A stretch of DNA of 64,000 bases from Verrucomicrobiia bacterium (GTDB lineage Bacteria; Verrucomicrobiota; Verrucomicrobiia; Limisphaerales; UBA11358): the NCBI GenBank assembly GCA_031290985.1, contig JARLJW010000039.1, positions 1 through 64,000 of the forward strand, written 5' to 3'. Both the position numbers and the translations under genes were made by a program. Of this stretch, positions 17,996-26,388 are shown in pieces (the stretch's first letter is position 1; every line of letters starts with the position of its first letter). The notes below the pieces were generated by a model. It did no database searches, was not told the origin of the DNA, and was given only the letters and a program-made list of their open reading frames with translations.

Positions 17996-18439
17996 ATGAT
18001 TACCCGCCGCGATCTGATGGTTGCCGCCATTTCCGTTTCCACCGCCGTCGCCGGCATGGCGCTCGCGCAAACTGCGGGCAAACCGGTGATGCATTCGACC
18101 TGCTTCAACTGGGCCGACCTCAAGGTCACGCCGACGAAGCAGGGCGAGCGCCGCGCCGTTTTTGATGCGCCCACACCGACGCTCTCGAATCTCGAATTCC
18201 ACATCACGACCTTGAACCCCGGCGAGATGCCGCACCCCCCGCACCGGCATGCCGATGAGGAATTGATGATCGTCAAGGAAGGCACGCTGGCGGCCATCCA
18301 GGGCGACCAGACCAACACGGTCGGGGCCGGCGGCATCATCTTCGAAGCGTCGAACGAACTGCACGGCCTGATCAACATCGGCACGAACCGCGCCACCTAT
18401 TTCGTCATCAAATACGTCCCGCATGATCTGGTGAAGTGA
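17996..18439 (+). CDS. Exported cupin-domain protein
   Basis: 147 residues. The N-terminus has a Tat-like signal (TRRDLMVAAISV, cleavage near ALAQ). A single cupin domain follows with the first metal-binding motif GEMPHPPHRHADEELMIVKEG (His 83, His 85, Glu 89) and a second motif containing ELHGLINIG. Cupins of this size bind a metal and serve as small isomerases, dioxygenases or sugar-binding proteins; the substrate cannot be assigned. The ATG at 17996 is chosen because it starts exactly at the Tat motif, although the frame is open upstream. It lies 41 bases before the PPK2 gene, on the same strand. Confidence 0.8.
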   Translation: MITRRDLMVAAISVSTAVAGMALAQTAGKPVMHSTCFNWADLKVTPTKQGERRAVFDAPTPTLSNLEFHITTLNPGEMPHPPHRHADEELMIVKEGTLAAIQGDQTNTVGAGGIIFEASNELHGLINIGTNRATYFVIKYVPHDLVK

Positions 18440-18480
18440 GATTGTTTCGTTGAACCAAACCAGCCCGGCCAGCTTGAACT

Positions 18481-19344
18481 ATGAAAATCCACAGTGATGA
18501 TTTCCGCGTAGCCCCCGGCAAAAACGTGGACCTTAAAAAATGGCCGGTGCAGGTGCGGCCGTTTTACAAGTCCAAGGACCACTTCAAGGAGCAGCTGGCC
18601 GGACACAAGGAGCAGTTGGCGGCACAGCAGGAGCTGCTCTACGCCAGCAACCAGCACGCGCTGCTGCTCATCTTTCAGGCGATGGATGCCGCCGGCAAGG
18701 ACGGCGCCATCAAGCACGTCATGTCCGGCGTGAATCCGCAGGGCTGCTCGGTCTTCAGCTTCAAGCATCCCAGCGCCACGGAACTGCAGCATGATTTCCT
18801 CTGGCGCACCACGGTCTGCCAGCCGGAGCGCGGACGCATCGGCATCTTTAACCGCTCCTATTATGAGGAGGTGCTCATCGTGCGGGTGCATCCGGAGATC
18901 CTGCGCGCGCAAAACCTGCCGGCGGAGGTGGCGGACGGCAAACAGTTCTGGGACGACCGCTTCCGTTCCATCCAGGCCCATGAAAAACACCTGTACCGCA
19001 ACGGCACGCGCATCGTGAAATTTTTCCTGCACATCTCCCGGGAGGAGCAGCGGAAACGGTTCCTCGCCCGCCTCGCTGACCCGCAAAAAAACTGGAAGTT
19101 CTCCGGCGACGACCTCAAGGAGCGCGGCCACTGGAAGGAATACCGGCAGGCTTACGAGGCGTGCCTGGCGGCGACCAGCACGGCGCACGCGCCCTGGTTT
19201 GTCGTGCCGGCGGATGACAAGCAGAATGCCTGGCTCATCATCTCGCACATCATCGTCGAGACGCTGAAAGATTTGAAAATGAAATTCCCCGCGCCGGCCG
19301 ATGCCAGGACCCTGGCGGCCCTGCGCCGCCAGTTGAAAAAATGA
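18481..19344 (+). CDS. Polyphosphate kinase 2 family protein
   Basis: 287 residues. PPK2 enzymes transfer phosphate between polyphosphate and nucleotides. The P-loop AMDAAGKDG sits at residues 67-75, with Lys 73. It is followed by the family segments [35 protein letters not shown] (Walker B region) and the lid [13 protein letters not shown] with [16 protein letters not shown]. The length fits a single-domain PPK2 of the class III or class I type. Which nucleotide is used cannot be read from the sequence. No polyphosphate synthase (PPK1) or exopolyphosphatase is nearby. Confidence 0.92.
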   Translation: MKIHSDDFRVAPGKNVDLKKWPVQVRPFYKSKDHFKEQLAGHKEQLAAQQELLYASNQHALLLIFQAMDAAGKDGAIKHVMSGVNPQGCSVFSFKHPSATELQHDFLWRTTVCQPERGRIGIFNRSYYEEVLIVRVHPEILRAQNLPAEVADGKQFWDDRFRSIQAHEKHLYRNGTRIVKFFLHISREEQRKRFLARLADPQKNWKFSGDDLKERGHWKEYRQAYEACLAATSTAHAPWFVVPADDKQNAWLIISHIIVETLKDLKMKFPAPADARTLAALRRQLKK

Positions 19345-19428
19345 GCCGCGCATTTTGCGCTGAACGCCGCGGCGACTTTTCTGTCCATTCTCTAGTCTTT
19401 CCTTTTCCGGATTGATACCTTTGAACAC

Positions 19429-20496
19429 ATGGGCGATTTGACCATCGGACTTTTGAGCGCATTGCTGGCCACCAACCAGCCGGCGGCCGTCAGCAATCTT
19501 GTCGCGGAGCATACCGGCGTGGCGCTGCGCGTTGTGGACAGCAACGATCCGGCCGAGCGCGAACTGCACAACCTGATGATCAGCGACGATGCGGCCATCG
19601 ACGAGGTCAACGACTGGATCAACACCAACTCCATCCCCCGCTCGGACACCAACGCCGTCGCCGGACTGAATCGAAAAATCCGCAACCGGCTCGACTTGGT
19701 GAAGCATGATTACGACATCTTTCTCCGCAACCACCCCGACAGCGCGCGCGGTTTCCTCGCCTACGGCAGCTTCCTCAACGACATCGGCGACGAGGAGGGC
19801 GCGCACGTCCAGTACGAAAACTCCAAGCAGCTCGACCCCAAAAATCCTGTCGTGTGGAACCAGCTTGCCAATTACTTTGGCGAATACGGGCAGTTGACGA
19901 ACGCCTTCGCAGACTACACCGAGGCCATCCGCCTGGACCCGGCCGAGCCCATCTACTACCAAAATTTTGCCACCACGGTTTATCTTTATCGCAAGGACGC
20001 GCGGGAGTATTACCACATCAACGAACAGCAGGTGTTCGACAAGGCGCTTGGGCTCTACCAGCAGGCGCTCAAACTGGCGCCGGACAACCTCGTCATCGCC
20101 ACGGATTACGCCGAGAGCTTCTACGGCATCAAGCCGCTGCGCACGAACGACGCGCTCGTCGCCTGGACGAATGCCTTCAACATCTGCAAGGACGAGAACG
20201 AACGCGAAGGCGTGCGGCTCCACCTGGCCCGCACCAAGATTTCCGCCGGTTTTTATGACGAGGCCCAGGGCCAGCTGGACGCCGTGACCAATTCCGCCTT
20301 CAGCGACTTGAAGCGGCGCCTCATCCGCAGCCTGGCCGACCACAAAAATCCGCCGCCGCCCGACTCGGTTCCAGATGCCGCCACGAACACCGTCGCCGTG
20401 TCCACCAACGCGGTGGTTGCCGCCACCAATGATCTGTCGGCGGTGACCAATCTGCTGCCGCCGCCGCCGCCAACCGGCGGGCAAAAATCGCCGTGA
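19429..20496 (+). CDS. TPR-repeat protein
   Basis: 355 residues with several tetratricopeptide repeats between about residues 95 and 270: GFLAYGSFLNDIGDEEGA, VVWNQLANYFGEYGQLTNAF and KALGLYQQALKLAPDN. TPRs form helical scaffolds for protein binding. No signal peptide is obvious, so it is probably cytoplasmic. The end is low in complexity (Pro- and Thr/Asn-rich PPPPDSVPDAA, then VSTNAVVAATN). The start ATG lacks a Shine-Dalgarno site, as for most genes here. No specific partner is suggested by the neighbours. Confidence 0.75.
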   Translation: MGDLTIGLLSALLATNQPAAVSNLVAEHTGVALRVVDSNDPAERELHNLMISDDAAIDEVNDWINTNSIPRSDTNAVAGLNRKIRNRLDLVKHDYDIFLRNHPDSARGFLAYGSFLNDIGDEEGAHVQYENSKQLDPKNPVVWNQLANYFGEYGQLTNAFADYTEAIRLDPAEPIYYQNFATTVYLYRKDAREYYHINEQQVFDKALGLYQQALKLAPDNLVIATDYAESFYGIKPLRTNDALVAWTNAFNICKDENEREGVRLHLARTKISAGFYDEAQGQLDAVTNSAFSDLKRRLIRSLADHKNPPPPDSVPDAATNTVAVSTNAVVAATNDLSAVTNLLPPPPPTGGQKSP

Positions 20497-20551
20497 TACC
20501 GGCAATTTCAGCTTTGTCGGGGCGGTTTGCTTCTGGTTAAATACTGTCAGC

Positions 20552-20944
20552 ATGAGTTTTTACGAGAAGTTGAAATTTGATGCGCAGGGTCTGATTCCCG
20601 CCATCATCCAGGAAGCGAAGACCGGCCGCGTGGTCATGATGGCGTGGATGAACCGCGCCTCGCTGGAAGACACCATCAAGACGGGCAAGACGCACTTCTG
20701 GAGCCGTTCCCGCCAAAAATATTGGATGAAGGGCGAAGAAAGCGGCAATACCCAAACCGTCAAAAACGTCGCGTTCGATTGCGACGGCGACTGCCTGCTC
20801 ATCCAGGTCGAGCAAAACGGCCCCGCCTGCCACGAGGGCTACAACTCCTGCTTCTTCCGTTCCGTCGAAGGCCAGGGCGAATCGTTCAAGATCACCGAGC
20901 CGCAGATCAAGACGCCGGAGCAGATGTATAAGAAGAAGGGCTGA
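20552..20944 (+). CDS. hisI: Phosphoribosyl-AMP cyclohydrolase
   Basis: 130 residues. This enzyme opens the adenine ring of phosphoribosyl-AMP in the third step of histidine synthesis, in the cytoplasm. Signature segments are present in order: VMMAWMNRASLEDTIKTG, HFWSRSRQKYWMKGEESGN, the metal-binding DCDGDCLL and GPACHEGYNSCFFRS with the zinc cysteines. The length fits the monofunctional enzyme without a HisE domain. No other histidine genes are adjacent, so the his genes are scattered in this genome. The gene lies 55 bases after the TPR gene and might be cotranscribed with it. Confidence 0.95.
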   Translation: MSFYEKLKFDAQGLIPAIIQEAKTGRVVMMAWMNRASLEDTIKTGKTHFWSRSRQKYWMKGEESGNTQTVKNVAFDCDGDCLLIQVEQNGPACHEGYNSCFFRSVEGQGESFKITEPQIKTPEQMYKKKG

Positions 20945-21275
20945 TGGCGGTCACCGGCAGAAAGGCGCAACTGACGGTGAGCTTTTGCGATTTTGACCTT
21001 CATATTGATTTAGCCGTCTTTTTGGCCGGTTCAAAACCCCGCCCGCCCGCCAAGGTAATCGGTCGTTTGCGCTCGGGCTCAACGGGATAGAATCACCGTT
21101 TGTTGCTATATTCTTGCGAGATTTATAGTGGTCTCGGCGCGCCGTAAATTCATCCTCCCAGCCATTCAGAGCAATAAACGCCTTAACTTTCGCCATATTC
21201 CGCCGATGCAAAAGCACGCGCCTTCCGGGCGGCTGCATGGGTTGACTCCGGAAGGCGGTTCAATAGTCGTGTTCA
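20945..21275. other. Intergenic region before the histidine kinase
   Basis: A gap of 331 bases without a supported gene. A 95-codon minus-strand frame at 20951-21238 has no start context or recognisable domain and is not called. The only clear structure is the perfect inverted repeat at 21219-21257, listed separately. The remainder is AT-richer than the flanking genes and probably holds the kinase promoter, but no consensus is convincing. Confidence 0.5.
21219..21257. promoter_or_regulatory. Perfect inverted repeat upstream of the histidine kinase
   Basis: CGCCTTCCGG at 21219-21228 is matched by CCGGAAGGCG at 21248-21257, a 10-bp perfect palindrome with a 19-base spacer that ends 18 bases before the kinase ATG. 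It could be an operator for a dimeric regulator, or an mRNA hairpin near the start codon. No T-run follows. Confidence 0.45.
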
Positions 21276-23027
21276 ATGCATGTAAAAGACCATGACCAGA
21301 TTCGAAAGCTGTTTGACGATTATTTGCGGATGTATGCCACCCGCGATGATCGTCTGACCGCGTATTTCAGCGAGGACTTTTCCGGTTTTACCGGCGGCGG
21401 GGATTTTCTGGTCAAAGACCGGGCGGCCTGGGTGGCCATCACCCGCCAGGATTTCGCCCAGATCAAAGAAGCCATCCGCATCGAGCTGAAGGATCTGTCC
21501 ATCCAGTCATTGGCCGGGACGATTGCCGTCGCGACGGGCTTCTTTACCATCCACCTGCCCATCCAAGATCATGTCCTTTCCCGGGAGACCGCGCGCCTGG
21601 TGTTGATTTTCCGCGAGGAACCCGGCGGTTGGAAAATTTCGCACAGCAGCATCTCCATCCCCTACGATCTGGTTGGCGAGGGTGAAGTCTATCCGCTGAA
21701 GGAATTGACGGCCCGTAATGCCGCCTTGGAAGAACTGGTCGCCGAGCGGACGCAGCAATTGTCCGAGGCGAACCGCCGTCTCCGGCAAGCCAATGACGAA
21801 CTGGCGAACGAAATCACCGGGCACAAACTGGCGGTCAAATCCCTTCAAAGCAGTGAAGACCGGTATCGCTCCATTCTCAACGCCTCGCCCGATGACATCA
21901 CGATCACGGATCAAGCGGGCCGCATCCTTATGGTTTCACCCATGGCCATTAAGATGTTCGGGTGCGGACGGAGAGAAGAATTTTTCGGACGCTCAATCCT
22001 GGATTTTATCGTCCCGGAGGACCGCGAGCGGGCCCTGGCGCAAATTGCCTTGAAACGCCAGGGCATCGCCACGCGGGCGACCGTTTATCGCGGACTGCGC
22101 CTGGATGGCAGCACCTTTGACATTGAGGTGAACAGCGAGTTCATCCGGGATGCCACCGGATCGCCGAGCGGGATGGTGGTCATCGTGCGCGATATCACCG
22201 AGCGCAAGCAGGCGGAGGCGGAGACGGAGAAACTCAAGGCCCGGAACCGGCAACTGCAAAAAGCCGAAAGTCTGGGCTGCATGGCGGGAGCCATTGCTCA
22301 TATCTTTAACAATCAACTTGCCGCCGTGATCGGCAATCTGGAGCTGGCCATGCTGGACCTGCCGGCGGGCACGGAAGCGGTGCAGAGCCTGACCCTGGCC
22401 TTGCAAGCGGCTAATGAAGCGGCCGCGGTCAGCGGCCAGATGCGCACGTACTTGGGTCAAACTTTTTTCCCGCATGAAACTTTGGATCTCTCCGAAATCT
22501 GCCGCCAGGGCCTGTCCGTTCTGCGGGTCGCTTTGCCCAAAAACGTGCCCTTGGAGCTTCACCTGCCCGGCTCCGGCCCGAACATTCGTGCCAATGCCGA
22601 CCACGTCAAACAGATTTTGACCAACCTGATCACCAACGCCTGGGAGGCCGGCAGTGACGCGGGGAAAGTCATTCGTTTGAGCGTCACGACGATTGCCCCG
22701 GAGAAGATCCCCACCGCGCACCGGCTCCCGGTTGATCGCGCACCGCAAGCCGCCAGCTATGCGTGTCTCGAGGTTGCGGATGCCGGCTGCGGAATCTCCG
22801 GCCAGGATATCGAAAAAATATTCGACCCGTTCTTTTCCAGCAAGTTTGCCGGACGCGGCATGGGTTTGGCCGTGGTGCTCGGCATCGTCCGGGCGCACGA
22901 TGGCTTCATCACCGTGAAGAGCGACCCGGGGCAGGGGAGCGTTTTTCAGGTCTTTTTGCCGGTATCGGCCGGGGCTGTCCCCTTGGGCTCCGCCATGCCC
23001 GCCATCACGGCACCTGGGCTGACGTAA
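21276..23027 (+). CDS. Sensor histidine kinase with NTF2-like and PAS domains
   Basis: 583 residues, predicted soluble. Residues about 3-130 resemble an NTF2/SnoaL-like domain (IRKLFDDYLRMYATRDDRL, RETARLVLIFREEPGGWKIS). A coiled coil spans about 145-190 (EELVAERTQQLSEANRRL) and a PAS domain 195-310 (SEDRYRSILNASPDDITITD, IVRDITERKQAE). The dimerisation helix has the phosphoacceptor in GAIAHIFNNQLAAVIGNLEL. The ATPase domain has N box NLITNAWEAG, G1 DAGCGIS, F box FDPFFSS and G2 GRGMGLAVVLG. There is no receiver domain and no response regulator nearby, so the output partner is unknown. The NTF2-like input domain suggests sensing of a small hydrophobic ligand; this is inference. Confidence 0.9.
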   Translation: MHVKDHDQIRKLFDDYLRMYATRDDRLTAYFSEDFSGFTGGGDFLVKDRAAWVAITRQDFAQIKEAIRIELKDLSIQSLAGTIAVATGFFTIHLPIQDHVLSRETARLVLIFREEPGGWKISHSSISIPYDLVGEGEVYPLKELTARNAALEELVAERTQQLSEANRRLRQANDELANEITGHKLAVKSLQSSEDRYRSILNASPDDITITDQAGRILMVSPMAIKMFGCGRREEFFGRSILDFIVPEDRERALAQIALKRQGIATRATVYRGLRLDGSTFDIEVNSEFIRDATGSPSGMVVIVRDITERKQAEAETEKLKARNRQLQKAESLGCMAGAIAHIFNNQLAAVIGNLELAMLDLPAGTEAVQSLTLALQAANEAAAVSGQMRTYLGQTFFPHETLDLSEICRQGLSVLRVALPKNVPLELHLPGSGPNIRANADHVKQILTNLITNAWEAGSDAGKVIRLSVTTIAPEKIPTAHRLPVDRAPQAASYACLEVADAGCGISGQDIEKIFDPFFSSKFAGRGMGLAVVLGIVRAHDGFITVKSDPGQGSVFQVFLPVSAGAVPLGSAMPAITAPGLT

Positions 23028-23145
23028 ATACCCGGGCCGGCTATCGTCGCCAGGAGCCGCGTTCTTGCGGCATATTGTTTTCGTCAATCCCCGTCAAAGT
23101 TTATCAATTCACGCCCCGGCCCCGGTCCTGATTATCGTCGGCGGC

Positions 23146-23874
23146 ATGAAAAAGACCGCCACGGACACCGCAAGGAATCTCCGCCCGGAGCGCCACGCCA
23201 TGCTGCGCACCGGGCGAATTTCTCTGCCCCTCAAGCTGGTCTTCACCGCATTCATGGCGGTGTTGGTGCCGTTGTACTGGACGAATTACGGCCCGACCAA
23301 TTTTTTGTACTTCTGCGATCTGGCCCTCTTTTTTACGCTCATCGCCGTGTGGCTGGAAAGCGGGCTGTTCGCCAGCATGGCGGCCGTCGGCATCATCCTG
23401 CCGCAGCTTGTCCTCTGGTGCGGCGACTTTGCCGCCCACCTCATCGGCATCAAGTTTACCGGTATGACGGATTACATGTTTGATCCGCACCGGTCCCTGT
23501 TTTTGCGCGGACTTTCATTTTTCCACGGCTGGCTGCCGTTCCTGCTGCTGTTCCTGGTCGCCCGGCTGGGCTACGACCGCCGCGCCTTGTTCGCCTGGAC
23601 CGGCGTAGCGTGGAGCGCCATGTTGTTCAGCTACTTTTTCCTGCCGGGTCCCGGCACCAAGCTGGCGAATCCGCTCGCGCCGGTGAACGTGGATTATGTC
23701 CATGGTTTCAGCGACACCGTCGCGCAAGCCTGGATGCCCGGCTGGGCGTGGCTGGTTTTCCTGCTGCTGGCGCTCCCCGCCCTGGTGGTTTTCCCCACTC
23801 ATCTGCTGCTGCAAAAGATCTGGGGCAAACCCGTCGCAAACCAGCTTGCCTGGTCGCTGTCGTCCGGCAGGTGA
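23146..23874 (+). CDS. Multi-pass membrane protein of unknown function
   Basis: 242 residues with about six transmembrane helices, for example LVFTAFMAVLVPLYW, LALFFTLIAVWLE, MAAVGIILPQLVLW and WLVFLLLALPALVVF. Between them lie conserved-looking loops with His/Asp/Asn/Tyr (FFHGWLPFLLLF, NVDYVHGFSDTVAQ). It resembles a family of uncharacterised integral membrane proteins without assigned function. The ATG at 23146 is chosen; an in-frame ATG 27 codons earlier adds residues without a plausible role. It is followed, after 178 bases, by a second multi-pass protein on the same strand. Confidence 0.7.
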   Translation: MKKTATDTARNLRPERHAMLRTGRISLPLKLVFTAFMAVLVPLYWTNYGPTNFLYFCDLALFFTLIAVWLESGLFASMAAVGIILPQLVLWCGDFAAHLIGIKFTGMTDYMFDPHRSLFLRGLSFFHGWLPFLLLFLVARLGYDRRALFAWTGVAWSAMLFSYFFLPGPGTKLANPLAPVNVDYVHGFSDTVAQAWMPGWAWLVFLLLALPALVVFPTHLLLQKIWGKPVANQLAWSLSSGR

Positions 23875-24052
23875 AAACCGGGCGGCGCTTCCAACCGGGC
23901 GAACATCATACCCGCAGTTTCCCGCTTTTATTTCCCCCGCGCTTCGGCTAATAGGTCCGGGTGCATTTTTACCGACACGGGATGATTTTTGGAGCCGGGA
24001 CACGGCGAAATATAAATCCCGGCAGGTCTGCCCCCTTCATCCCGCTGAGCAA

Positions 24053-25228
24053 ATGAAAAAAATTCCCGTCATTGGCCTCATCGCCATCCTGTGGATCGTT
24101 TTCGGCTCCGCGCCCGTCCTCTTTTCCTGCCCGCCCATGCCGACCCTGGATTATTTTGGCGCCCATCCCTTGAGCCAGCTCCTCGGCATGGATGTGCTGG
24201 TCACCCTCCTGGCCGGCGTGACGATGCTCGCCTTGAAGGCTGACTCCGGGGGTGACCGGGCAAAAGTGGTCCGCTATTTCGGCTTCGCTCTGCTGGCCGG
24301 GTTGTTGACGGACATCCATTACGACATGGTGGATCGTTTCTACGTGCACTGGCAGATCAATCAATTTAATGACATCTTCACGCACACCTGCCTGCCGCCC
24401 GACCAATACCGTTTTCTATCCCAGGGCACGCTCTGGTGGATGACGCTCATCACCGGGGATTTTCAATTCTCGTACATGATTTTCCGTTTCTTTTTCACCT
24501 TTCTGCTTTGCCAGGCCATCTTCCGGCTCGCACGGTCATACCTGCCGCCGGTGCATGCGGTGCTGGTCGTTTTCATTTATGGCGGGTTCTACACCTTGTC
24601 CACCCGTTATTATTTCGGCAACCTGCTGGATCCCATGTCCCATCTCGTCATGTTGACGGCCCTTTATTATTGCCGGCAACGGCAGTTCTGGACTTTCTTC
24701 TGGCTTTTTATCCTCGGCGTTTTCATCAAGGAAACCATGTTGCTGCTGGCCCCCTGCTATTACCTGATGAACCTCGAAAACGCCAGGCTCCGGGAGCGAC
24801 AAAATGTGCAACGGATGCTCCTGCTGGGGGCGGTCGGCTTGCTGGTGTTCTTCGCTTGCCGGCTGCCGTTCCATTTCAACTTTGATTTCAAAACCCTGAA
24901 CCGGACACCGGGATCGATGATCTATGCCAATCTGGGAATCGGCCATCCCCAGATCAACAGCCCGGTCTCGATCTACATGCGCTATGCGCATCCCTTCCTC
25001 TTTCTGTTCATGTGGCTGCCGGTGCTCATCTGGGGACGCCGGCGCCTGCCGGCCTCCCTCTTCTGGACTGGCATTTATCTCGCGCTCGCGCTTTATGTCG
25101 TCAATACCCTGTTCGGCTGGAACTATGAATCCCGTAATTTTGTCCCGGGCCTGGTTGTGCTCCTGATCGGCACAATGATCGTGCTGACCGGCTGGGCCGC
25201 GGAGAAACCCGCGCCCACCAGTCTGTAA
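24053..25228 (+). CDS. Multi-pass membrane protein, possibly glycosyltransferase-like
   Basis: 391 residues with about nine to ten transmembrane helices. The N-terminus is a membrane anchor (VIGLIAILWIVFGSAPVLF). Aromatic-rich loops between helices (LTDIHYDMVDRFYVHWQI, RYYFGNLLDPMSHLVMLTA, GVFIKETMLLLAPCYYL) give the overall look of GT-C type or EpsG-like polyprenyl-sugar membrane enzymes, but I cannot see the acidic catalytic motif of GT39/GT83. The call is therefore only by topology. The ATG at 24053 is used; the frame is open upstream only as overlap with the previous gene. Confidence 0.65.
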   Translation: MKKIPVIGLIAILWIVFGSAPVLFSCPPMPTLDYFGAHPLSQLLGMDVLVTLLAGVTMLALKADSGGDRAKVVRYFGFALLAGLLTDIHYDMVDRFYVHWQINQFNDIFTHTCLPPDQYRFLSQGTLWWMTLITGDFQFSYMIFRFFFTFLLCQAIFRLARSYLPPVHAVLVVFIYGGFYTLSTRYYFGNLLDPMSHLVMLTALYYCRQRQFWTFFWLFILGVFIKETMLLLAPCYYLMNLENARLRERQNVQRMLLLGAVGLLVFFACRLPFHFNFDFKTLNRTPGSMIYANLGIGHPQINSPVSIYMRYAHPFLFLFMWLPVLIWGRRRLPASLFWTGIYLALALYVVNTLFGWNYESRNFVPGLVVLLIGTMIVLTGWAAEKPAPTSL

Positions 25229-25303
25229 AAAACGACTTGCGCCTTCCGGAAACGGAAAAATAACCCGCTGGATTGTTTCAGCGGCGCCAACCCATAAACA
25301 ATA

Positions 25304-25333
25304 ATGGCGGCCAGGCAATAAACCGGCCGCCAT
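25304..25333 (-). terminator. Likely terminator after the PEP-CTERM gene
   Basis: ATGGCGGCC at 25304-25312 pairs with GGCCGCCAT at 25325-25333, a 9-bp stem with a 12-base loop. On the minus strand it lies about 30 bases after the PEP-CTERM stop codon and is followed by TATTGTTT, a loose T-rich tail. It could also act on the plus-strand transcript of the membrane protein, but there the tail is G-rich. Confidence 0.5.
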
Positions 25334-25361
25334 GGGGATGGAAGAAAGACTTTGGACTGAT

Positions 25362-26105
25362 TTAACCGGCTTTGACGCCACGGTAACGCCGAAAGGCAAA
25401 GAGCATTCCGCAGCCGCTGCATATCATGGCCCACGCGCCCGGTTCCGGCACCGCGGCAACCTCAAGTTGAAACCCATCCAGCACCGTGATGGCGGTGCCG
25501 GGATTGCCTGAGTCGGTAATGGTCAGATCGCCGCTGCCATCGGTGGTGGCCAAAAATTCAGAGTATGCTTTGCCCGCGCCAGTGCTGATGTCCACGCTCG
25601 ACCCATCGTTCAAGGTGATGCCCGAGTTGAGTGTTCCCGTGGTGACCGCCCAGGCTGCGCCGGCTGCCGACGTAGGTCGCGCGGCATAACCAACAAATTC
25701 ATATTGGGTATTTGCCGAAAGGCCGGAGAGCGAGATGGTAAATACGCCGCCGGAGTTTTGATACGGCATGCTTGCGAACAGAAAAGAAGGGTTGGACCCG
25801 CTGGTTGTCTTGCTGCCAACGCCACCGGAGTTTGCCACGGTGAGCATGATGCCGGTGAGCGCGTTGTCCTGGCTGTCCACCACGGAAACGCCGGCCGGCG
25901 TGCTCGACACAAACGCATATTCATTCCACCACGAATTGGCCGGGCCAAGAACCGCCGCTCCGCTCTCCTGATAAGCGCCATTGGCAGAGCTGTCATTGGC
26001 GGTTGTTCCAATCTTTACATTGAGCAACGATTGGGCCTGTACCGGGGACCCAAGGCCAATACATGCAAATACCACCGCCGCGGGTGCGAGCTTAAGTGTT
26101 TTCAT
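25362..26105 (-). CDS. PEP-CTERM sorted exported protein
   Basis: 247 residues from MKTLKLAPAAVVF. An earlier in-frame Met would put 14 polar residues before the signal peptide. The signal ends near SPVQAQS. The mature part is Ser/Gly/Asn/Thr-rich and beta-stranded with few charges. The C-terminus is a classic PEP-CTERM sorting signal: VPEPGAWAM, a hydrophobic segment (ICSGCGMLFAF) and the basic tail RRYRG. Such proteins are cut by an exosortase/archaeosortase-type enzyme and are usually exported to the extracellular polymer layer. The exosortase is not in the window. The biological role is unknown. Confidence 0.88.
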   Translation of the reverse strand: MKTLKLAPAAVVFACIGLGSPVQAQSLLNVKIGTTANDSSANGAYQESGAAVLGPANSWWNEYAFVSSTPAGVSVVDSQDNALTGIMLTVANSGGVGSKTTSGSNPSFLFASMPYQNSGGVFTISLSGLSANTQYEFVGYAARPTSAAGAAWAVTTGTLNSGITLNDGSSVDISTGAGKAYSEFLATTDGSGDLTITDSGNPGTAITVLDGFQLEVAAVPEPGAWAMICSGCGMLFAFRRYRGVKAG

Positions 26106-26371
26106 AATCGGATTCAAAACAGCGTTGAACGGGGTTTTTATGATCAAAAAATAATAAATATCTTGCCGATACTGTCACTGGCTTAAAGTGCAAAGCTGTT
26201 GTTAAAAAGAGCACTCCCCATCAACGTTTTGTTGCTGGCGACACCGGGTGTCATCCGGGCGGTTGAGTTGTTGATTTTAAACTGCATCGTCACCCTTATG
26301 AACCGGTGTTGCCCCGCATGTTGGCAAACGGTCAAAGGCCAAGCCTTCCTCCTTTTGTTTTCCCGGCGTTT

Positions 26372-26387
26372 CGGCTAAAAATAGCCG
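26372..26387 (+). promoter_or_regulatory. Hairpin directly in front of the trpE start
   Basis: CGGCT at 26372-26376 pairs with AGCCG at 26383-26387, with a loop of six A/T bases. The stem ends one base before the ATG at 26389, where a ribosome binding site would be expected, and no Shine-Dalgarno is visible. It could limit translation initiation or be chance; five base pairs is short. Confidence 0.3.
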
Positions 26388-26388
26388 C

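Noticed and set aside
18397-20553. Long minus-strand frame across PPK2 and the TPR gene
   Set aside because: It covers two well-supported plus-strand genes and the gap between them, with no domain of its own.
20951-21238. Possible 95-residue minus-strand gene between hisI and the histidine kinase
   Set aside because: No recognisable domain, no start context, and it contains part of the palindrome; left as non-coding.
21993-23087. Minus-strand frame opposite the histidine kinase
   Set aside because: It is a shadow of the kinase catalytic domain, whose N, G1, F and G2 boxes are intact on the plus strand.
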